Assembly: GCA_964449325.1 (NCBI GenBank)
Contig: CAYUYJ010000014.1
Location: 20,649 to 84,648 of the forward strand
Direction: 5' to 3'
Source of the DNA: RGIG3002 sp964449325
Lineage (GTDB): Bacteria; Bacillota; Clostridia; Lachnospirales; Lachnospiraceae
DNA length: 64,000 nucleotides
Shown: positions 7,159 to 16,715 of the stretch, in pieces
Layout of the letters: the number at the start of each line of letters is the position of its first letter
How positions within the stretch are numbered: position 1 is the stretch's first letter
Position numbers and translations under genes: made by a program
The notes under the pieces: generated by a model
Told to the model about the DNA's origin: nothing
The model's input: the letters and a program-made list of their open reading frames with translations, nothing else
Database searches by the model: none

Positions 7159-7496
7159 AAATCAAGGCAGAATGTAAAACGATAAATGCGCCATTGCCAA
7201 TTATTGATGCGGCATATTTGGGAATTACAGTAGAGCAGTTTATTGATTTCTTTTTGGAAAAAGAGGAATTCGGAATCGAGTATCATACGAAACATAAGCC
7301 GTGCGATTTTTTACAGGAAGATGGTAACTGCAAGTTAGGAAATTGCAAACCGGATAGTTGTAAGAAATATCTTTATTCAGACCAGCCGGAAAGATTGTGT
7401 AGTTTGCTGGGGATGCTAGATACCATTTCCATTTGCCCGGTTGCTTTTGAAATCTTTGAACGTTTGAAGAAAGAATACGGATTCAGGAGGAGATAG
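7155..7496 (+). pseudogene. Truncated YkgJ-type cysteine-cluster protein
   Basis: The frame encodes about 113 residues from a TTG that overlaps the previous stop. The part from residue 45 on has CDFLQEDGNCKLGNCKPDSC and ends SICPVAFEIFERLKKEYGFRRR. This resembles the C-terminal half of YkgJ-like Fe/Zn cysteine-cluster proteins in Clostridia. The N-terminal half with the first Cys cluster is missing, and the junction with the preceding fragment suggests a deletion that fused two remnants. It lies 8 bases before the next gene. It could still be translated as a short product. Confidence 0.5.
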
Positions 7497-7504
7497 GAGA
7501 ACAT

Positions 7505-8512
7505 ATGAGAAAAGAGGCATCTATAGAACAATGGAAAACATTATATGGGGCAGGAACACGCATTAAGGAACTGAAACCATGGGAAAAGTTTTGGGATATG
7601 GATTTAATCGGCATCAGATATGGTGCTGAAGAGGAAACTATTTTCTTCAGTATACTGGGGCGAGGCGGTGATTGTTATGGAATAGCTGTCTATGAAGGAT
7701 ATGAGGGACTGAATAGCTTTCTCATGCTTACCATGCAACAGAGTATGAATCTGGCCCCGGAATATGCGATGTTTAACCAAAGAAATCTTACCTGCTATTG
7801 GGGTAATCGTGATGAACTATCTGAGAAGCAAAGAAAGATTATTAAGGAATTAGGATATACATATCGTGGGAAAAATCAGTGGCTGTATTTCCTGTCTTTT
7901 GAGCCGGGCTATTATCCATATAATATGGATGAGGAAGAAGTATTGCGTATGAGCGAGTATTTACAGGATTTGGAACTGGCTCTGCATTACTATGATGAAG
8001 CAGACATGCAGGTTGATTTTGAATCGGGAAATATGTTTCTGTTTTCTTTTGGAAGAGATAAGAAAACATGGGATTTTGGTGAAGAACCACTTCCTTTTAC
8101 AGCCTTTCAATTTGGTAATTTACTGATTACAGATGAGGATTTGCTCTCAGACCTAGGAAAAGCCCCAAAATGCAATGCTGTTTTAGAGGCGGATGTATCT
8201 GTGCTAGGAGCATCTGTTACGGATAAAAAGTATGATCGTCCTGCAAATCCGGCATTGTCGTTATTAGGAGATGCAAATACGGGGGCTGTCATTAAGTTTG
8301 AAATGCTGGAACCGGAGGATGATGCGATTGTAATGCTGGCGGAAATTCTGATAGGATTTATTTTTCAATTTGGAGCACCGAAGGAAATAAGGGTGTCGAA
8401 TGTAATTGTGGAAGCCGGACTTGAGCAGATATGTAGTGTTTGTGGAATTAAGCTTCGCAGAGTAAAAAGATTGCAGGGATTGGAAGAATTCAAATATAGC
8501 ATGCAAAGATAA
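7505..8512 (+). CDS. Conserved protein of unknown function upstream of Wadjet (DUF6930/DUF7309-like)
   Basis: The protein has 335 residues with GGAG a few bases upstream of the ATG. It is soluble, aromatic-rich and acidic. The N-terminal half (WKTLYGAGTRIKELKPWEKF, then FSILGRGGDCYGIAVYEGYEG) and C-terminal half (VLEADVSVLGASV, then GAPKEIRVSNVIV) resemble a two-domain family seen in Clostridia, which I associate with DUF7309/DUF6930; that label is from memory. No catalytic motif is evident. It ends 21 bases before jetA and probably shares its transcript, so a link with the Wadjet system is possible but unproven; the family also occurs elsewhere. Confidence 0.6.
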   Translation: MRKEASIEQWKTLYGAGTRIKELKPWEKFWDMDLIGIRYGAEEETIFFSILGRGGDCYGIAVYEGYEGLNSFLMLTMQQSMNLAPEYAMFNQRNLTCYWGNRDELSEKQRKIIKELGYTYRGKNQWLYFLSFEPGYYPYNMDEEEVLRMSEYLQDLELALHYYDEADMQVDFESGNMFLFSFGRDKKTWDFGEEPLPFTAFQFGNLLITDEDLLSDLGKAPKCNAVLEADVSVLGASVTDKKYDRPANPALSLLGDANTGAVIKFEMLEPEDDAIVMLAEILIGFIFQFGAPKEIRVSNVIVEAGLEQICSVCGIKLRRVKRLQGLEEFKYSMQR

Positions 8513-8533
8513 TTTTGATGAAAGGAGACGAAT

Positions 8534-9916
8534 GTGTTTCATATTATAGATGAACATTTTTTTGTGCCATTGGCATCTCCGAATAAGGTGGTATATTGGG
8601 AATGTATCTGTAAACTGTTTTCAGTCATGGATCACCAGCTTTCATTCGGCGTGGAAAGAGATGTTCTGGTAGAGGAATTACAATACTATTTTGAAGCATC
8701 ACAGGCAGCGGAGATTGAAGGAGAGGATGTAGAAGGGAAATCTGCAAGAGACAAGGCAAACTGGATGCTTCGAAAACTGGAGAATTATGGATGGATTGAT
8801 ATTGAAACGGATAAAAGCTATGTGCAAAGAGTTAATTTTAAGGAATATGCAGTCAAGGTAATAAGGACACTCCTTGAAATTGCAGAGGGAAAACAGATTG
8901 AATATCAGGGGTATATCTATACTATATACAGTCTGGTGCGAAGTGCGACGGATAATCCCGGCATTGTCCTTTTGTCAATCGTAGAAAATACAGATATGCT
9001 GGTCACCGGTTTGAAAAACTTAAGTTCCAGCATCAAACATTACATAGACGACTTGACCAAATATAAAACTCCTGCTGAGATTATGAATGTGCTTTTCAAT
9101 GATTATATCGACAATATCGTGGACAAGGCTTATCACCGGTTGCTTACATCGGACAATGTCTCCAAATTCCGACCGGAGATTATAGAGAGATTGGAAAGTA
9201 AAAGCAGAAGTAAGTCTTATGTGGATAAAGCCAGTGAAGAACTGGCGAGTATTCGGGAAATATCGAAGGCTGAGGCGGAGGAACTGGTTTATCACTACAT
9301 TCATCAGGTGATAGACGCCTTTCAGAATATGGATGAGATTTTGTCGGAGATTAATCGTAAGAATACGCAGTATCAAAGAGCAGCAATCAATCGGGCAAAG
9401 TTTTATCTGATAGGCGGGGAAGATGTTAGAGGGCAAATCAAGGAAATCCTATCGGGGATGAACGAAGAAATCAACCGGGATAATAAGGATTTGAACGGAA
9501 TTTATCGAATTGAATTCATGGATGAATTAATCCGGATTTACAGTTCTGCCGTATTAGATGAAAAATCTCTTTATACGCCGATTGAAGGGAAAAAGGCATT
9601 TGAACCGGAAACCCTTCTGGAGGAGGAACCGGATCAGGAATTTCGCAACGAAAAGATGCGACGGATGCTGGAAAAACTGGCGAGAGTATTGAATCCGGAA
9701 AAGGTAAATCATTATGTGGAAAAACAGCTTGGTGACAGACAGGAAATGTTGGCATCAGAGCTTCCTCTGGAAAATACAGATGATTTTGTCAAGATGATCT
9801 ATATCAGACTTTATGGACAGAGAAAAAATATGAGGTATACGATTGCCGTAAAAGAGATGATAAATAAAGATGGCTATCGTTTTACTGATTTTACGATACA
9901 TAGGAAGGAGCATTGA
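8534..9916 (+). CDS. jetA: Wadjet anti-plasmid system protein JetA
   Basis: The protein has 460 residues from a GTG behind AAAGGAG (8521-8527). It matches the JetA family formerly called DUF5716 (opening FHIIDEHFFVPLASPNKVVYWECI), found in one of the Wadjet subtypes. JetA is the kleisin-like subunit that bridges the SMC-like JetC dimer and recruits JetB. The order jetA-jetB-jetC-jetD with overlapping genes is the canonical operon. The helical composition with charged coiled segments (about 160-300) fits. The length is normal and the gene looks intact. Confidence 0.88.
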   Translation: MFHIIDEHFFVPLASPNKVVYWECICKLFSVMDHQLSFGVERDVLVEELQYYFEASQAAEIEGEDVEGKSARDKANWMLRKLENYGWIDIETDKSYVQRVNFKEYAVKVIRTLLEIAEGKQIEYQGYIYTIYSLVRSATDNPGIVLLSIVENTDMLVTGLKNLSSSIKHYIDDLTKYKTPAEIMNVLFNDYIDNIVDKAYHRLLTSDNVSKFRPEIIERLESKSRSKSYVDKASEELASIREISKAEAEELVYHYIHQVIDAFQNMDEILSEINRKNTQYQRAAINRAKFYLIGGEDVRGQIKEILSGMNEEINRDNKDLNGIYRIEFMDELIRIYSSAVLDEKSLYTPIEGKKAFEPETLLEEEPDQEFRNEKMRRMLEKLARVLNPEKVNHYVEKQLGDRQEMLASELPLENTDDFVKMIYIRLYGQRKNMRYTIAVKEMINKDGYRFTDFTIHRKEH

Positions 9917-9921
9917 CAGGA

Positions 9922-10536
9922 ATGGATATTCTGGAAGGAATGCTACAACGAGATAAGGATGATTTCTCGAGAATCTGCAATCGATTGCTAAGCTCTTGCT
10001 TTCTTTGTAAGAGAAATGAAACAAATAAGTCAGATTACTATTTTGTGATGAAATACAAAGAAAAATTTTCGGAATGTTTTGCTTTATTGGGATATCGTCT
10101 GGAAATCAATGAGGAATATGGTGTTATCCAGCTGACAAATCCGCAGAATTATAATCGCTACAATATGAAGCTGTTCGAATCCATTCTCTTGCTGATTCTT
10201 CGGATTCTTTATGACGAAAAAAGAAGAGAGCTTTCTGTTTCGGATGAAGTGATTGTAAATGTGGGAGATATTCATGAAAAATTTTTAAGCCTGAAAATCC
10301 GGGATAAGATGATTGATAAAACAACTTTTCGTAATGCAATCAGCACATTGAAAAGATTTCAGATTATTGAAACCCTCGATACCAATCTGACAGACGAAGA
10401 AGCACGCATCATTATCTTCGATGCAATTCTGATGGCTGTTCGGGTGGAAGATATCAAGGCTGCCTATGAGAAATTGGAGATTTACAGAAAGGGAGGAAAA
10501 GACAGTGAAGAAGCTGATGAGAGTGAAGCTGATTAA
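9922..10536 (+). CDS. jetB: Wadjet system protein JetB (DUF4194)
   Basis: The protein has about 204 residues. An ATG at 9922 is chosen behind GGAAGGAG (9903-9910). A TTG at 9913 that overlaps the jetA stop is also possible but too close to the binding site. The sequence fits DUF4194/JetB: a winged-helix core with ILLLILRILYDEKRRELSVSDEVIVNVGDI and TTFRNAISTLKRFQII. This is the MukE-like partner that binds JetA. The end is acidic and overlaps the start of jetC by 32 bases, implying translational coupling. Confidence 0.85.
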   Translation: MDILEGMLQRDKDDFSRICNRLLSSCFLCKRNETNKSDYYFVMKYKEKFSECFALLGYRLEINEEYGVIQLTNPQNYNRYNMKLFESILLLILRILYDEKRRELSVSDEVIVNVGDIHEKFLSLKIRDKMIDKTTFRNAISTLKRFQIIETLDTNLTDEEARIIIFDAILMAVRVEDIKAAYEKLEIYRKGGKDSEEADESEAD

Positions 10537-13500
10537 CTGGCATCGTTTTACAAATACGACGATTGAATTTGAAAAATCCACTTTAATTTCCGGTGAAAAT
10601 GGTGCCGGGAAGTCTACTCTTTTAGATGCAATCCAGTTTGTGGTGATTTGTTCTACGAATTATTTCAATAAAGCGGCACACGAAAATGGGAAGAGAAAAC
10701 TAACAGGGTATATTCGATGCAAAACAGGACGGGAAAACAAACCGTATGAACGTACCGGTGAAATCAGTGCACATATTGCGTTGGAATTTTACGAAGAAAA
10801 AAAGGATAAGTACTTTGTGGTAGGTGCAGTGGTAGATTCGGCTTCTGAAGGACAGGAAAAAACGGCAAGGTATCTGATGGATGGTGTCCGTCTTGAGGAT
10901 TCTCTTTTTTTTCAAGGAAAAACGCCGAAGTCAATCAATCAGTTCAGAACAACAAATGCTAAAAAGATTAAGCAATGGTGTACGACGGACAAAGAGGCCC
11001 GGTCTATGATTAAAAATAGATTTGGACGAATCGAGGATAAGTTTTTCAGACTGATTCCTAAGGCTCTGGCTTTCAGACCAATCGACGATATCAAAGATTT
11101 TGTTTATTCGTATGTTTTAGATGAAAAAGAAGTGAATATTGATGTGTTGCGTGAAAATGTACGTACGTATCAGGATTTGCAACGCACATTAGAGAATGTG
11201 AAGCTTCGTATTGGCAGATTGGAAAAAATCAATGCAATGCATGATCAGACAGTGGATGGTTTGCAAAAGGACAGACAGTATGAATATTACCTTGCCAGGG
11301 TGGAGTCTGACTTGATTAGTGAAGGTATCAATAGGATGCAATCGGAAATACAATCCGATACCTTTAGACTGGAGGAGCAGAACAGACAGATTACTCTTGC
11401 GAGAACAGAGCAGTCTGAGAAACAACAGATCAGGGATGATTTGCGGGCTGAACTTGCAACGGATAAGGATTTTTTAGCAAAGGATGAACAGGAAAAAAAG
11501 CTGCATTTATTGGAAAGCAAAAAGGAAGAAATGCTGGGAGAACGTGAAATACTGCAGAAAAGCATAGATGCAGCGAAGGGGCAGTTGAAGAAACTGTTAG
11601 AGGTCAAAGATGTAGATAATTCTGTAAAACTTTATTATGAATATCTTTGCAAGACAGATAGAGACATCAATCTCGCAGATATGAAGGACATACTTTTGCA
11701 TGTGATTGCATATAAAAATGAAATGCGTGATAAGATATTCAAAAAGAGAGCTGAAGCATTAGCTGAAGAAGCAAGGGTCAGTAGCGAAAAGCAGGAGCTG
11801 GACAGAAGAATAGAACAATTAATGAAGAAAAAGTTATCCTATGCAGAAGATGTTGAACGTGTCAGAACGGCTATAAAAGAAGAATTTCAGCGCATTGGCA
11901 GAACACCGGAGCCGCGTATTTTATGTGAGATGTTAGAAATTACAGATGATTCTTGGAGAAACGCAGTAGAGGGTTATTTGCATACACAGAGATTCTATAT
12001 TTTAGTGGAACCGGAAAATTTTGATATCGCACTTGGGATTTATGACAGACTTCGAAAAGAGAAAAAGGCATATGGGGTCGGCCTCATCAATACCCAGAAT
12101 CTGGATCAGTATGATACAGCACCGGAAGGTTCGCTGGCTACAGTTGTCACCTCAAAAAATAAATATGCAAAACGCTATATCAATATGATTTTGGGAAAGG
12201 TGCACATGTGTGCCCATTACCGGGATTTGAAAAACTATAAAACCTCTATTACGAAGGAGTGTATGAAGTATCAGAACAATGTGGCCAGTGCGATAAAGCC
12301 GGCTATTTTTGAAACCCCGTATATTGGTCAGAACGCACTGAAGGTGCAGTTAGAACAGGCCGGAGAAAAGCGGGAAGGGATTCAGAAACAGTTGGTACAG
12401 CTTCATGACAGACTGGAACAGTTAGAATTTGTTCTGAAACCTTTGGAAACGGAGCATGATACAGATATCAAGTACCGGCTGGATATCATTGGTGATTTGC
12501 GTCATGTTGACCTGGAAATCAATAAATGCAAAGAAAATATTGCTACCTTGGAGAAGAACTCCAATATGATTATGAAACAGATACAGTTGTCAACATTGGA
12601 GGAAATATTGGGAGAGCTGACAGTTAAGCTGGATTCTTTAAACAGGGCTGCCGGCAAAACGGAAGAAAGAATCAGCCTGACAAAAGAGCAGGTGGCAAAT
12701 GAGCAGATAAAACATGCCGAAAAAGCAGTTATTTACGAGGAATTGGGAGCTAAAGCAGGAGATGCTTTGCCGATTTGGAAACAGGAATATGAGAAGCAGA
12801 CGGAGAATAAGACCTTCTCACAGTTTAGGGATAATTATCTGAGACGGAGAAAGGCGAATCAGACACTGGTGGATAAGGCAATGGATGCCATGAAGGAATT
12901 GATGGGCGAATACAAAACAGCACATGATTTCGGAGCACCGGCAACAATGGAAGGTTATCCGGATTTTGAAGCAGAATATCTGAAGCTTAAGAATTCAGAA
13001 CTTCTGCAGTATGAAGGGAAAGTAGATGCTGCCAGACAGGCAGCAGAAGAAGAGTTCAGAGAGCAGTTCCTGTCCAAATTGCAGGAAAACATGAAGATGG
13101 CGCAGGCTGAGTTCAAAGAACTGAATAAAGCACTTGACGATATTATGTTTAGCAATGAAAAGTACGAATTTCTATATATGCCAAGTAAAAGATATAGGCA
13201 GTATTATGAAATGATTATGGACGATTTTAATGCCATGCAGGGAGAATCCATTTTTAGTGGGTTGTTTCATGAAAATCACAAGGCAGTAATCGAAGAATTG
13301 TTTGAACGATTGGCGCTGGATAATGATAATAATGCTAAGGTTTTAGATGAATTTACGGATTATCGAACCTATATGGATTATGATATCCGCATCATTCATA
13401 GTGATGGAAATTATTCTCTATATTCCAAAGTTTGCGAGGAAAAGAGCGGTGGCGAGACGCAGACACCATTTTATGTGACGGTAGCTGCATCTTTTGTTCA

Positions 13501-13747
13501 GCTTTATAAAAATAATATCGGTGGAGAAGCAATAGGTCTTGTGCTTTTTGATGAGGCCTTTAACAACATGGATGACGAAAGGATTGGTGGCGTTTTGGAA
13601 TTCCTAAGAAGACTGCCATTACAGATTCTGATTGCAGCTCCCCCTGATAAAATACAGTATATCAGTCCATTCGTTGAAGAAACGTTATTGGTAATGACGG
13701 ACGAAAAGGTAAGCTTTGTAGAGAGGTATATCAATGGTGCAGTATGA
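10505..13747 (+). CDS. jetC: Wadjet SMC-like ATPase JetC
   Basis: The protein has 1080 residues from a GTG at 10505, behind GGGAGG in the end of jetB. The N-terminal head carries the Walker A motif GENGAGKST (30-38). Long coiled-coil arms with a hinge near the middle follow. The C-terminal head has the signature SGGE (about 981) and Walker B VLFDEA with D1016 and E1017. JetC is the MukB-like motor that extrudes DNA loops and, with JetA/B, senses small circular DNA. It overlaps jetD by 14 bases. All ATPase motifs are present, so it appears functional. Confidence 0.9.
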   Translation: MKKLMRVKLINWHRFTNTTIEFEKSTLISGENGAGKSTLLDAIQFVVICSTNYFNKAAHENGKRKLTGYIRCKTGRENKPYERTGEISAHIALEFYEEKKDKYFVVGAVVDSASEGQEKTARYLMDGVRLEDSLFFQGKTPKSINQFRTTNAKKIKQWCTTDKEARSMIKNRFGRIEDKFFRLIPKALAFRPIDDIKDFVYSYVLDEKEVNIDVLRENVRTYQDLQRTLENVKLRIGRLEKINAMHDQTVDGLQKDRQYEYYLARVESDLISEGINRMQSEIQSDTFRLEEQNRQITLARTEQSEKQQIRDDLRAELATDKDFLAKDEQEKKLHLLESKKEEMLGEREILQKSIDAAKGQLKKLLEVKDVDNSVKLYYEYLCKTDRDINLADMKDILLHVIAYKNEMRDKIFKKRAEALAEEARVSSEKQELDRRIEQLMKKKLSYAEDVERVRTAIKEEFQRIGRTPEPRILCEMLEITDDSWRNAVEGYLHTQRFYILVEPENFDIALGIYDRLRKEKKAYGVGLINTQNLDQYDTAPEGSLATVVTSKNKYAKRYINMILGKVHMCAHYRDLKNYKTSITKECMKYQNNVASAIKPAIFETPYIGQNALKVQLEQAGEKREGIQKQLVQLHDRLEQLEFVLKPLETEHDTDIKYRLDIIGDLRHVDLEINKCKENIATLEKNSNMIMKQIQLSTLEEILGELTVKLDSLNRAAGKTEERISLTKEQVANEQIKHAEKAVIYEELGAKAGDALPIWKQEYEKQTENKTFSQFRDNYLRRRKANQTLVDKAMDAMKELMGEYKTAHDFGAPATMEGYPDFEAEYLKLKNSELLQYEGKVDAARQAAEEEFREQFLSKLQENMKMAQAEFKELNKALDDIMFSNEKYEFLYMPSKRYRQYYEMIMDDFNAMQGESIFSGLFHENHKAVIEELFERLALDNDNNAKVLDEFTDYRTYMDYDIRIIHSDGNYSLYSKVCEEKSGGETQTPFYVTVAASFVQLYKNNIGGEAIGLVLFDEAFNNMDDERIGGVLEFLRRLPLQILIAAPPDKIQYISPFVEETLLVMTDEKVSFVERYINGAV

Positions 13748-14933
13748 TCGGATAGTATTAAATCACCTGTTGGATACATATGAGAATAGTTTATTATCCA
13801 CAGGGGAGAATAAGCGGACGATACAGATAGAGTTCCGTTTTACAAAAACATCGATTCCGTCCTATTTTGATGAGAGTTCAGATGAATATGAAAGCATTCA
13901 TGTTTTGATGAAGCTTTTGGAGAGCAAAAAGCTAATCTGTATCCTTTGGAAGGATAATAAGCAGGATTATCTGATTCGCAAAATCAGACTGATGACAGAT
14001 CACATAGAAGAGGCATATCGATATGTTGGGCGTAAGCCAAAACGGGGATTGGAAGAAGAAAATATAAATTTGCTTCAGAAATATATGGATGAGGAAGCCC
14101 CCATTACAGTGAACTTTGTCAGATATCTTCTGGAACGGTTACAAAATCACCAGTCAGTCAAAGAATATATTACGCTAGAGAATCTGAAGGAAACAGAGAA
14201 GTTTCTCCGGGCATGTGTACTTGTAGAGCAAAATAGGAAGCCATGCTATATTAGGGAATTTTCTATCATGCATTTCCGGGATTCTAAGTATTTTGAGCAG
14301 ATAGAAAGTCGTATCGCTAAAGTATTCCGGCAATTTTCAGGGGAATACGCGGAAATGGAAACATTGGAACTGCTGGCAGAGTTTGGAATTTACAGAACTC
14401 CCAATTATGTGTATTTTAAGGGGGATGCCAGAATTTCAATCGGTGAAGAGGTAGTAGATTTATCCCTGTTAAAGCAGGGGATAGGTATTTCAGGAGAAGA
14501 TCTTTCAAGTATTCGGTTTTCTGATCTTGGCAGGATAAAGAAAGTAATCACCATAGAAAATCTCACTTCTTTTTTTAGATATGGGGAGGAGGATAGTCTT
14601 TTCATATATCTTGGCGGATATCATAACAGGATTCGAAGAGCCTTATTGAAAATGGTCTATGAGACAATCCCGGATGCTAAGTATTATCATTTTGGAGATA
14701 TTGATGCGGGAGGATTTTCCATTTTGTTGGATTTGCGGAAAAAGACGGGTATTCCATTTATGAGTTACCATATGGATCTGGACACGCTGAAGAAATATAG
14801 GCAATATGCAAAGGGGTTGACAGAGTCGGATCGAAAGCGATTGGAGAAAATAAGAGAAGAGAAAGAATTTTGCGAGGTAATTGGATTTATGCTGGAGGAA
14901 AACATAAAGCTGGAGCAGGAATGCATTATTTAG
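13734..14933 (+). CDS. jetD: Wadjet nuclease JetD (DUF3322/DUF2220, Toprim-like)
   Basis: The protein has 399 residues and overlaps jetC by 14 bases. The N-terminal part is the DUF3322-like arm and the C-terminal part the DUF2220 Toprim domain related to topoisomerase VI A. Key features are ITIENLTSFF (near residue 280) and the metal-binding G321-D322-x-D324 motif in HFGDIDAGGF. JetD cuts DNA that the JetABC complex has fully looped, which removes plasmids. It is the last gene of the operon. I see no clear terminator before the next gene. Confidence 0.88.
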   Translation: MVQYDRIVLNHLLDTYENSLLSTGENKRTIQIEFRFTKTSIPSYFDESSDEYESIHVLMKLLESKKLICILWKDNKQDYLIRKIRLMTDHIEEAYRYVGRKPKRGLEEENINLLQKYMDEEAPITVNFVRYLLERLQNHQSVKEYITLENLKETEKFLRACVLVEQNRKPCYIREFSIMHFRDSKYFEQIESRIAKVFRQFSGEYAEMETLELLAEFGIYRTPNYVYFKGDARISIGEEVVDLSLLKQGIGISGEDLSSIRFSDLGRIKKVITIENLTSFFRYGEEDSLFIYLGGYHNRIRRALLKMVYETIPDAKYYHFGDIDAGGFSILLDLRKKTGIPFMSYHMDLDTLKKYRQYAKGLTESDRKRLEKIREEKEFCEVIGFMLEENIKLEQECII

Positions 14934-15016
14934 GGGTGACTACAACCTATGAGTATAGGATTTCACATGGTACAATAGAAAAGTAAAATATTTGAAATTT
15001 GGCGGGGAGTATAAAG

Positions 15017-15481
15017 ATGAAAAAGATATATTGTATTATTGCACAGATGATTTTGTTATTATGGTTCTTTCTTGATATGATCGGATTAAATTTAGGAAAC
15101 AAGTGCCTTGTTACAAAGTCATATAAAGAGGATGGAATATTTTTTTTGGTTTACTTAGTTGCACTGTTTATGTTTATCATAAAAGAAAAAATTGGAATGT
15201 GGTTTGTGATTGGATGGATGACAATGTGGTTTGTGATTCAATTTTTATGTCACGAGTGGTACACTATCTTTAATGATGGATTTATGGGTACATTAGAAGG
15301 AAAGATTGAGTATTTTTCGGGAACAATACAATGGTTGCAAATTGATAGCAGATACATACCGGATGTATATCATACTATTTTACATATTCTTATTTTATGT
15401 GCCTTGACGGTTACAATTATTTACGCAACAAAAGACAAGAAAATCGGATCAGCAAACAGACCAAGCTTTGGGGGAAAATAA
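15017..15481 (+). CDS. Small integral membrane protein of unknown function
   Basis: The protein has 154 residues with GGGGAG ahead of ATG 15017; a TTG at 14999 lies upstream of that site. Four hydrophobic segments are visible (about 3-24, 40-54, 60-80 and 120-140), with a soluble stretch after the third that would face one side of the membrane. The family is not recognised. Its end overlaps the convergent gene by 61 bases. It follows the Wadjet operon by 83 bases but has no evident link to it. Confidence 0.55.
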   Translation: MKKIYCIIAQMILLLWFFLDMIGLNLGNKCLVTKSYKEDGIFFLVYLVALFMFIIKEKIGMWFVIGWMTMWFVIQFLCHEWYTIFNDGFMGTLEGKIEYFSGTIQWLQIDSRYIPDVYHTILHILILCALTVTIIYATKDKKIGSANRPSFGGK

Positions 15482-15942
15482 GTAAAAACCAGAAAACAAA
15501 CAGCAATGATAATAACCATAAGTATCAGGAAAGAAACAGAAAAGTAAGTGTTACATGTTAGCGTTAATTTGTAGACCGCAAGGAAGGCGATTACGATGCT
15601 TAAGATGTAGGTGGCAATATCAAGTACAAAAAAATTACCTTCTAAAATGCCTGTGTATGTATAAAAAAGGACAGGAATAAGGAAGGTTGCAAGCAGTGTT
15701 CCAATAAGCAGGGACGGAGTAATGCACGGGTATTCTTCTTTTAGCTTTTGATTCATAAAGAAGGAATAAAGAAGCATTGGGAAAAAGCTAAGCTTCATGT
15801 GTTCCCAGGTGGATTCGTTTACCGGGAAAAATAATCCGACAAGTGGATTATTTCCGGACCATTCAAAAACAAAGTGGAAAAGAGTACCTGCGATGATAAC
15901 AAGTAGTATTCCAAGGATGGTACCGATTTTTAGTCTGTTCAT
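15421..15942 (-). CDS. DUF6512-like membrane protein
   Basis: The protein has 173 residues with AGAAGGAG upstream of the start. Five to six membrane segments cover most of the chain. The segment FEWSGNNPLVGLFFPVNESTWEHMKLSFFP (residues about 27-56) is the hallmark of a Clostridia membrane family that I know as DUF6512. The function is unknown. The gene overlaps the convergent membrane protein gene at its 3' end and the decayed protease gene at its 5' end. Confidence 0.7.
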   Translation of the reverse strand: MNRLKIGTILGILLVIIAGTLFHFVFEWSGNNPLVGLFFPVNESTWEHMKLSFFPMLLYSFFMNQKLKEEYPCITPSLLIGTLLATFLIPVLFYTYTGILEGNFFVLDIATYILSIVIAFLAVYKLTLTCNTYFSVSFLILMVIIIAVCFLVFTYFPPKLGLFADPIFLSFVA

Positions 15943-16669
15943 ATTGTGAACTCCTTCTGCCTGTTACTTGAATGAAAATCAAAACGAGATTTATAAGGCA
16001 TTTCACTTTTGTATAGTATATGCCTGATAGGAAGAAAAAATTTTCATTATCTGTGGAAATTTTGCAAAAAGAGATAGGGGAGAAATTCTGATAGGTTTTA
16101 TCCCCTGCCCACTCGATAATGTGAGAGGGCAGGCCAAAAAGGATGTTCTGGGTAAAATTCCATGCAGCATGTATTGCAAATGCACACCACAAGCTGTTTC
16201 TGTAATAAACAACTATGGAGAAAAGAATTCCGACCAACATAATATTGATAAAGGACCAGATGGTGATGCCGGGATTCAGTAGGTGTAGCAATCCGAAAAA
16301 CAGAGCATTTCCGATGATGGCAACAAGCGGGTTCTTATAACTTTTAATCAGCTTCTGGTATAAATAGCCTCTGCACACAAGTTCTTCTGCTGACGACTGG
16401 ATGAATACCATGAGAAAAAGAATGAGGAAGGAAACCGGTTGGAAGGAATCAAAATAAAGACAGATATCCTTGTTCAATGATGCAATCAGAATGCAGAATG
16501 CATTCATTCCAAAACCAAGCGCGATGCCGATTCCGGAAAGGAAGGTGAGATTGCAGAAAAAATGTATGATACACCGTATATAAGATAGGCTCCTATCAAT
16601 AAGCAACGAAATAGGGGAGCAACCGGCGTGTATATGAATCCTGTAATTAGTTCTTGACATATATATCAA
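15863..16669 (-). pseudogene. Decayed CPBP-family intramembrane protease
   Basis: The frame encodes 268 residues. The middle has the motifs of CPBP (CAAX/bacteriocin-processing) proteases: SAEELVCRGYLYQKL with the Glu pair and Arg, FFGLLHLLNPG with its His, and HAAWNFTQN with the last His/Asn. Both ends look wrong. The first 35 residues do not form the expected first membrane helix, and after GLPSHIIEWAG the sequence turns into a non-membrane tail that runs 80 bases into the next gene. This suggests one or more frameshifts. It might keep activity, since the core motifs survive. Confidence 0.55.
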
Positions 16670-16704
16670 ACCAATATATTATACAATATATCAGAATGAT
16701 ATAT
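16654..16704 (+). promoter_or_regulatory. Promoter and dyad operator of the 4Fe-4S/PadR operon
   Basis: TTGACA (16654-16659), a 17-base spacer and TATTAT (16677-16682) form a strong promoter. A perfect dyad ATATATCA (16686-16693) / TGATATAT (16697-16704) with a 3-base centre covers the transcription start, and another ATATATCA half site lies in the spacer. This is the expected place for autorepression by the PadR-type protein encoded second in the operon. Confidence 0.65.
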
Positions 16705-16715
16705 GGGGGATAAAG

